Shown here: positions 59,596 to 64,000 of the stretch, in pieces
Layout: each line of letters opens with the position of its first letter
How positions within the stretch are numbered: position 1 is the stretch's first letter
Assembly: GCA_028015205.1 (NCBI GenBank)
Contig: JAPWFG010000024.1
Span: 1,674,001 to 1,738,000 of the forward strand
Source of the DNA: Mytilisepta virgata
Lineage: Eukaryota > Mollusca > Bivalvia > Mytilida > Mytilidae
Direction of reading: 5' to 3'
Length of the DNA: 64,000 bases
The notes under the pieces: generated by a model
Seen by the model: the letters and a program-made list of their open reading frames with translations, nothing else
Told to the model about the DNA's origin: nothing
Databases searched by the model: none
Made by a program: the position numbers and the translations under genes

Positions 59596-61221
59596 TTTAA
59601 AAAGATAGAAATGTATATATGAATGGAGAACATTTTTATCTTCATTTATAAATATAACCCCTGTACCTTATGCAACTTTTATGTATGTATCTTTATTTTA
59701 AATTGGAAAGATAACACGAACTCATATTTCATGTAATTTTCAGTAACAGTACATGTATTATTTGACTTATAAATTTTAGCATGTAGTGTGAAATTTTTCA
59801 TTTCTGTCTGTGTAATATCTTTCAATGTATACATGTAATAACATATTTTGACTTGTCGGTGTGATACACCCTGTAAAACGGATTCTTATTTAAGAGGACA
59901 TTGTAAACATTGTTAAAGAAAGCTGCAATTGACAAAGTAATTGTAACAGCTTATTGTGAAATAAACGTTGTATCTCTTAAACAATGTTGTCATACTTTTT
60001 CACAAACAGTTAATCTGTATGTGGTTAAACGCTACCGTTTCGCAAAGCGGAAGCTGTAAAACTATATTGAATTGGATAAATGGACACGTTTATTTCAAAG
60101 TAAGAACACATTTTTGTTCTTATAGGAAACAGCTTATTTCGAGTAGAATAAAGTCCTAATGAGATAATTAAATTCTCTCCCTTTTATCTTGAGGCTAAAA
60201 GGGAGACAAATTTATTAACTCCCTTACCTACATTGGTTAGGAAAAGATAACTCACTCTGGTTTCTCATTTGACCGTGTTTCTGGGAATGTTGGAAGTTAT
60301 CGTACGATTTTGTCAAATGTTTATATAGATAAACACTCCAAATATAAGTATGACTTAAATGTGTTCTTTAAAAGCAGAATCTGTTATACTTGGTGATATA
60401 GTTAATATGGAGAATCCTTGTTGCTACAAGTCAGTGCGCATATACAGAAAGAAACATGTCGGGGAAGACAATGGTGTGTTGGTTTTGACGGTTCGCCTTA
60501 TGTCCAAGCAGCAAAGCTAGTAGAGGGTACATTTACTTATGTATTTTTTCTACTTGTCATAATAAAGATGATCTAAAAAATATTTTGCATTTAATTTCAC
60601 AATTTCATATTCATAATATATTAAATTAAGGATCTTGAATAATATGTACAAAAATCGGTGAAATTTGGAAACGTGTTACATGTAGAAACTCGTTTAGAGG
60701 TTATTAAATTAAAATTTTAAGAGTTATCTAATAGTAGAATGTTCTTATTAGAATTATCTGTCATTTTGTAGATGTGTGACCTTTGTTATATAGGTTTATG
60801 TTTTAGTTCAGAATTTCAATATTAAATACAATACTTTACTGTTGCAGTTGTTTTATCCAATGTGGTATATCAACTAAACCGTGAGATACCAAGAACTCAT
60901 ACATGTAGAAAATGTAAGATAATTCTAAAAAGAATAATCTAATACAAGCTGTTTCTGAAAATCATCAATTGATAAATGAGTTTCTATAAATGAATCAAAT
61001 GTTCTTTTTATAGTTTTCTCCAGTAGTGAAAGATATTTCATTGGCCAATAATATTCACTATTTAGAAGCTTTCCTCTGATTGATTATTCTAGACGTTGGA
61101 TTTCGAATCTCGAATTTCATGTTAAGATATCAAATGTATCGAACTTGGGTAATAGAATCTCGATTTTGAATTTCGAATTTCGGGTGATCCTTCTGGGCTT
61201 TCGTAATTTTCTGCATCGAGT
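59596..61221. other. Intergenic stretch; candidate polyadenylation signal
   Basis: No gene is recognised. AATAAA at 59960-59965 (plus strand) is preceded by ~350 bp of 3'-UTR-like sequence and followed by T-rich DNA, so a transcript may end near 59985. At 61095-61180 short phrases TTTCGAATCTCGAATTTC and TTTCGAATTTCG recur. Open frames here are short and unsupported. Confidence 0.3.
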
Positions 61222-61395
61222 TGTATATATATATATATCTTTATTTCTCATCACCAAACCATAAGGTACAGAGATACACATACAATATAAACACACACAC
61301 ATACAAAACAAAAAGCATGCACAATATATATACAATATTTACAAAATACAGAATGTATAGGGAGGAAAGAGGAGAATTAAAGAGTAAAGAGCAGT

Positions 61396-62949
61396 TCATC
61401 CTGGAGCACCAACAATCTTATTTATTGTACGTATGAATTTGCAAAGCTTTATGATATCTAGTTTGTTTTGTTTATTCATGACTTCTTTAAAAAGAATAAC
61501 GTTAGGGCTTTTGTAAGAGCGTTTTCTCAAATAAAGAGCTCTTTGTTGTTTAAAGAACTGACATTGCATGATATAATGGAATTCGTCTCCGATTTCATTT
61601 TTATTACATAAAGGGCAGTACCGGTTTTCTCTCAATACGTTATTCCATCTGCCCACTTCAATTGGTAATCGTGTATTTGTTGTTCTAAATTTGCAAATTG
61701 TTAGGAAATCTTTATCAGTAAGAATATCGAAATATTTCTCAAATTCAAATGTTTCTTTAAAGAGTCTATAATTGTTGGCTTTCGGGCTGTTGTCAATAGA
61801 ACTGTTCCACTCCTGTCTGAATTTGTCACATAGATTCAATTTAATAGTATTTTTTAGCCAAATATCATTCATAAAAAATTGCGAAATCCAGACATATGAA
61901 AGTCCACAATCATCAAGAATGGTTTTGAAATGATTTATCCATGGGGAGACATATTGGTTATTAATAAATGATTTATATATAAGTTTGTACATCATAGGCG
62001 AAAACTTGTTTTCCTTTCCTGAACAAAGTTTTGTCCGGTATGAAATCATTCTTTGTTTCACATCAATATTCAACAGATATCGACCAAGTTCTCCATAGAT
62101 CATACAATTTGGAGTGGATGATTTTAGCTTTAATAATAATTTACAAAATTTCAATTGAACTCTTTCTAAGATTTCTATATTACTAAAACCCCACACCTCT
62201 GAACCGTACAATAAGATTGGTTTAACAATTTTGTCGAAAAGGTCCAGCTGGCACGATATTGAAAGGTTATGTTTCTTTCCCTTTTTTAATATTTCATACA
62301 TTGCCTTTTTACCTTTGTTGGCTTGCGATTCGATCGCTTTTTTGGACTTGCCACTTTTTGATAAGAGAACTCCTAAATAATTAAATTCACTGACTATGTC
62401 AATATTCTTGTTATTGTAGTAGAATTGAAGATTATTTGGTAATCTACCACTAGAAAAGCATAGGACTTTTGTCTTATCAACGTTGACTTTTAATTTCCAA
62501 GACAAACAATATTCATGAAAAATGTCCAGTTGTTTTTGAAGATCTTTCGGTGTTTCAGCCATTAAGACTGTGTCATCGGCATATAGTAAAATGAACATTT
62601 TAATATATATTTCTAATTCACGCTCTAATTCATCTGATAATGTAGACAAGCCAAGAAAATCATCTCTACTCATGAATTCTTCAACATCATTCAGGTAAAG
62701 AGCAAATAAAAAGGGGGACAAGTTTTCGCCTTGACCTACTCCCATTTCACATTGAAAATAATCTGATGTACAATTATTATAGATTATATTAGATTTTATG
62801 CTAATATACATATTCTGAATAACTCTAAACATTTTACCATTTATATTACTCAATATACATTTATGCCAAAGTCCATTTCGCCATACTTTATCGAAAGCCT
62901 TCTCAAAATCAATAAACGCACAAAACATTTTCTTCCTTTTTTGTTTCAA
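61396..62949 (-). pseudogene. LINE reverse transcriptase, RT core and C-terminal zinc motif
   Basis: An open frame of 517 codons. The RT palm motif A is AFIDFEKAFDKV (D14), motif B GVGQGENLSPFLFALYLND (~70-88), and motif C LLYADDTVLMAE (YADD at 123-126), followed by KVNVDKTKVL (~154-163) and NYLGVLLS (~190-197), the usual D and E regions. A C-terminal CPLC ... H-x4-C finger uses C445, C448, H458 and C463 and probably binds template RNA or DNA. It would copy the element's RNA at a nicked target site. The annotated start is not natural; the frame really continues upstream across a frameshift near 62955 into fingers motifs. All catalytic residues of the palm are present, so damage is confined to the frameshifts and the unseen 5' part. 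Confidence 0.9.
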
Positions 62950-63310
62950 AATTTCAAAAAAGAGTATAAAGTAAATATATTGTCAATTGTTGAATATCCA
63001 TGTCTGAAACCGCACTGATTCTCGTTAAGTAGTTGTGTTTCTTCTGAAAATTTGTTCAAACGATCACTTAAGATAGCAGTAAAAAGTTTCCCTAAGCAGC
63101 TTACGATCGTAATTGGTCTAAAGTTTTTAGGGTCTTGACTGTTTCCTTTATTTTTATAGATAGGGACTATATTTCCTATTAGCCAGCTTTCTGGGATAAT
63201 ACCGGTGTCAAAAATGAGATTAAATAGCTTCTCGTAAACATCTAAGAATTGACCAGCGGTACTCTTGATGTATTCGTTTACAATATCGTCCTCCCCTGAT
63301 GCTTTATTAT
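62950..63310 (-). pseudogene. LINE reverse transcriptase, N-terminal (fingers) segment in a shifted frame
   Basis: Reading the minus strand in the third frame gives NKASGEDDIVNEYIKSTAG, IPESWLIGNIVPIYKNKG, DPKNFRPITIVSCLGKLFTA and NQCGFRHGYSTIDNIFTL, the canonical RT motifs 0 to 2 (NKASG-D, P-W-A-I-P, YRPI-L, Q-GFR-G-ST). It joins the upstream frame with one extra A in an A7 run near 63310. It joins the downstream RT frame with one missing T in a T6 run near 62957. Both shifts lie in homopolymers, so recent decay and sequencing error are equally possible. Confidence 0.85.
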
Positions 63311-64000
63311 TTTTTTAATTTGCAAATACATTTATAAATTTCATCTTTGTCTATGAATTTATTAATATCAATGTTCATTTGATGGTCATCATGATCTTGC
63401 TCTTGATCTTCGACTGTTGCTGATGTATCGATATCGGTATCTATAGTGTTGCTATTGAGTTCTTTGAAGAAGTCAAAGAGCACGTCAATAGGTATATCGG
63501 GTTGTTTTTTCCTCTTACCCTGATTTAGAATCTTCCAAAATTCTTTTGGGTTTTGATGTCGCATATTTTTCATTTTTTTCCCCATTTCAACTCTGTATTG
63601 ACTTTGACTTGTGTCAAGCACTTTCTTATAGTTCTTTTCAGAATCTGAAAGCAGTTTTTTATTTTCCAATGTTCTAGATTTTTTAAAATTTCGTCGCATT
63701 TTTCTGTAATTTTTACAGCCAGATTTACATTCTCTATTGAACCAAGGTTTATCATTGCTGTCACACCTGTTATTTTGTTTAAAAGAGGGGGTGTATGTGC
63801 CAAAAGTTTCTTTAGCGCTGTCTATAAATATGTTAGAAAGGTTTTCCAAATACATATTGACACTGTCCAAATCAATATTTTCCCTCTTAAGACCTAATAT
63901 ATAATCTAAATCATTGACTTTATTTTGATCTATGTTAGACTGAAAATCAGATGCTTTCTCATGATTCCATTTCATAATTTTCACCTTCGTTGCAACCCCG
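63307..64000 (-). pseudogene. LINE linker between endonuclease and reverse transcriptase (cut by window end)
   Basis: The frame is open to the window end (VATKVKIMKWN at the edge) and holds DSNDKPWFNRECKSGCKNYR, KNYKKVLDTSQSQYRVEMGK and NPKEFWKILNQGKRKK. A KPWF/WW-x-ECK segment, a basic helical stretch and an FW-LN motif are typical of the connector following the APE endonuclease in bivalve LINEs. There is no start codon of its own in view. It ends in a TAA caused by the A-run shift at 63307. Confidence 0.8.

Larger units (their letters stand above)
61222..64000 (-). mobile_element. Non-LTR retrotransposon (LINE), 3' part; 5' end beyond window
   Basis: On the minus strand the order is endonuclease-RT linker (64000-63307), reverse transcriptase and C-terminal zinc motif (to 61396), then a ~175-bp 3' UTR ending in an (AT)n tail at 61222-61241. 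The tail sequence before it is TGAGAAATAAAG. A microsatellite-like tail and an APE-type layout suggest the Jockey/CR1/I group, but I did not assign a clade. Two one-base frameshifts in homopolymers break the ORF. The endonuclease domain must lie past base 64000. The 3' boundary is approximate. Confidence 0.85.

Overview
The window reads as nuclear DNA of a bivalve mollusc, most likely a mytilid mussel. It is very AT-rich and gene-poor, and it is full of tandem repeats and decayed transposons. I recognise several dispersed repeats typical of mussel genomes: the tRNA-type SINE tail near 2.1 kb, the repeat relics near 27.9 and 48.2 kb, the AGGTCA-rich tandem repeats and the Helitron-like repeat near 59 kb. 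The organism call is from memory of such repeats, not from a database search. I see no bacterial operon, rRNA or intact tRNA gene.

Layout. 1-7.77 kb: gene-free DNA with microsatellites, one SINE and degenerate repeats. 7.77-24.76 kb: one large satellite array, about 300 copies of a ~52-bp monomer. Every monomer has the same core but one of several exchangeable halves. Two different hairpin-bearing insertions interrupt the array at the same position of the same monomer variant, and higher-order duplications are visible. 24.76-45.14 kb: a broken gene of the Mutator-like transposase plus DEDDh-exonuclease type, in at least four exon blocks. Its last intron is 15.9 kb long and holds an 11-kb head-to-tail array of hairpin-headed units (types A and B) and a 135-bp GC-skewed minisatellite. 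45.2-48.3 kb: more tandem and dispersed repeats. 50.25-53.0 kb: exon-like blocks of a second broken gene resembling a domain I associate with HMGXB3-type proteins. 55.68-57.40 kb: the only intact protein-coding gene, an intronless RING-less B-box/coiled-coil/beta-propeller (TRIM-like) protein of 573 residues. 58.3-59.6 kb: a Helitron-like tandem repeat carrying a nested TA-flanked MITE. 61.2 kb to the window end: a minus-strand non-LTR retrotransposon (LINE) with two frameshifts, cut by the window end before its endonuclease.

The genes do not form a pathway. What links the window is mobile DNA. Three unrelated sequences (near 28.6, 33.2/36.3 and 42.2/43.5 kb) begin with the same kind of short hairpin, and the A and B units end with a second hairpin whose arms differ by a compensated base-pair change. 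These units and the satellite-targeted hairpin insertions are the best candidates for something undescribed. I judged everything by eye; identities, copy numbers and boundaries are approximate unless an exact motif is named.
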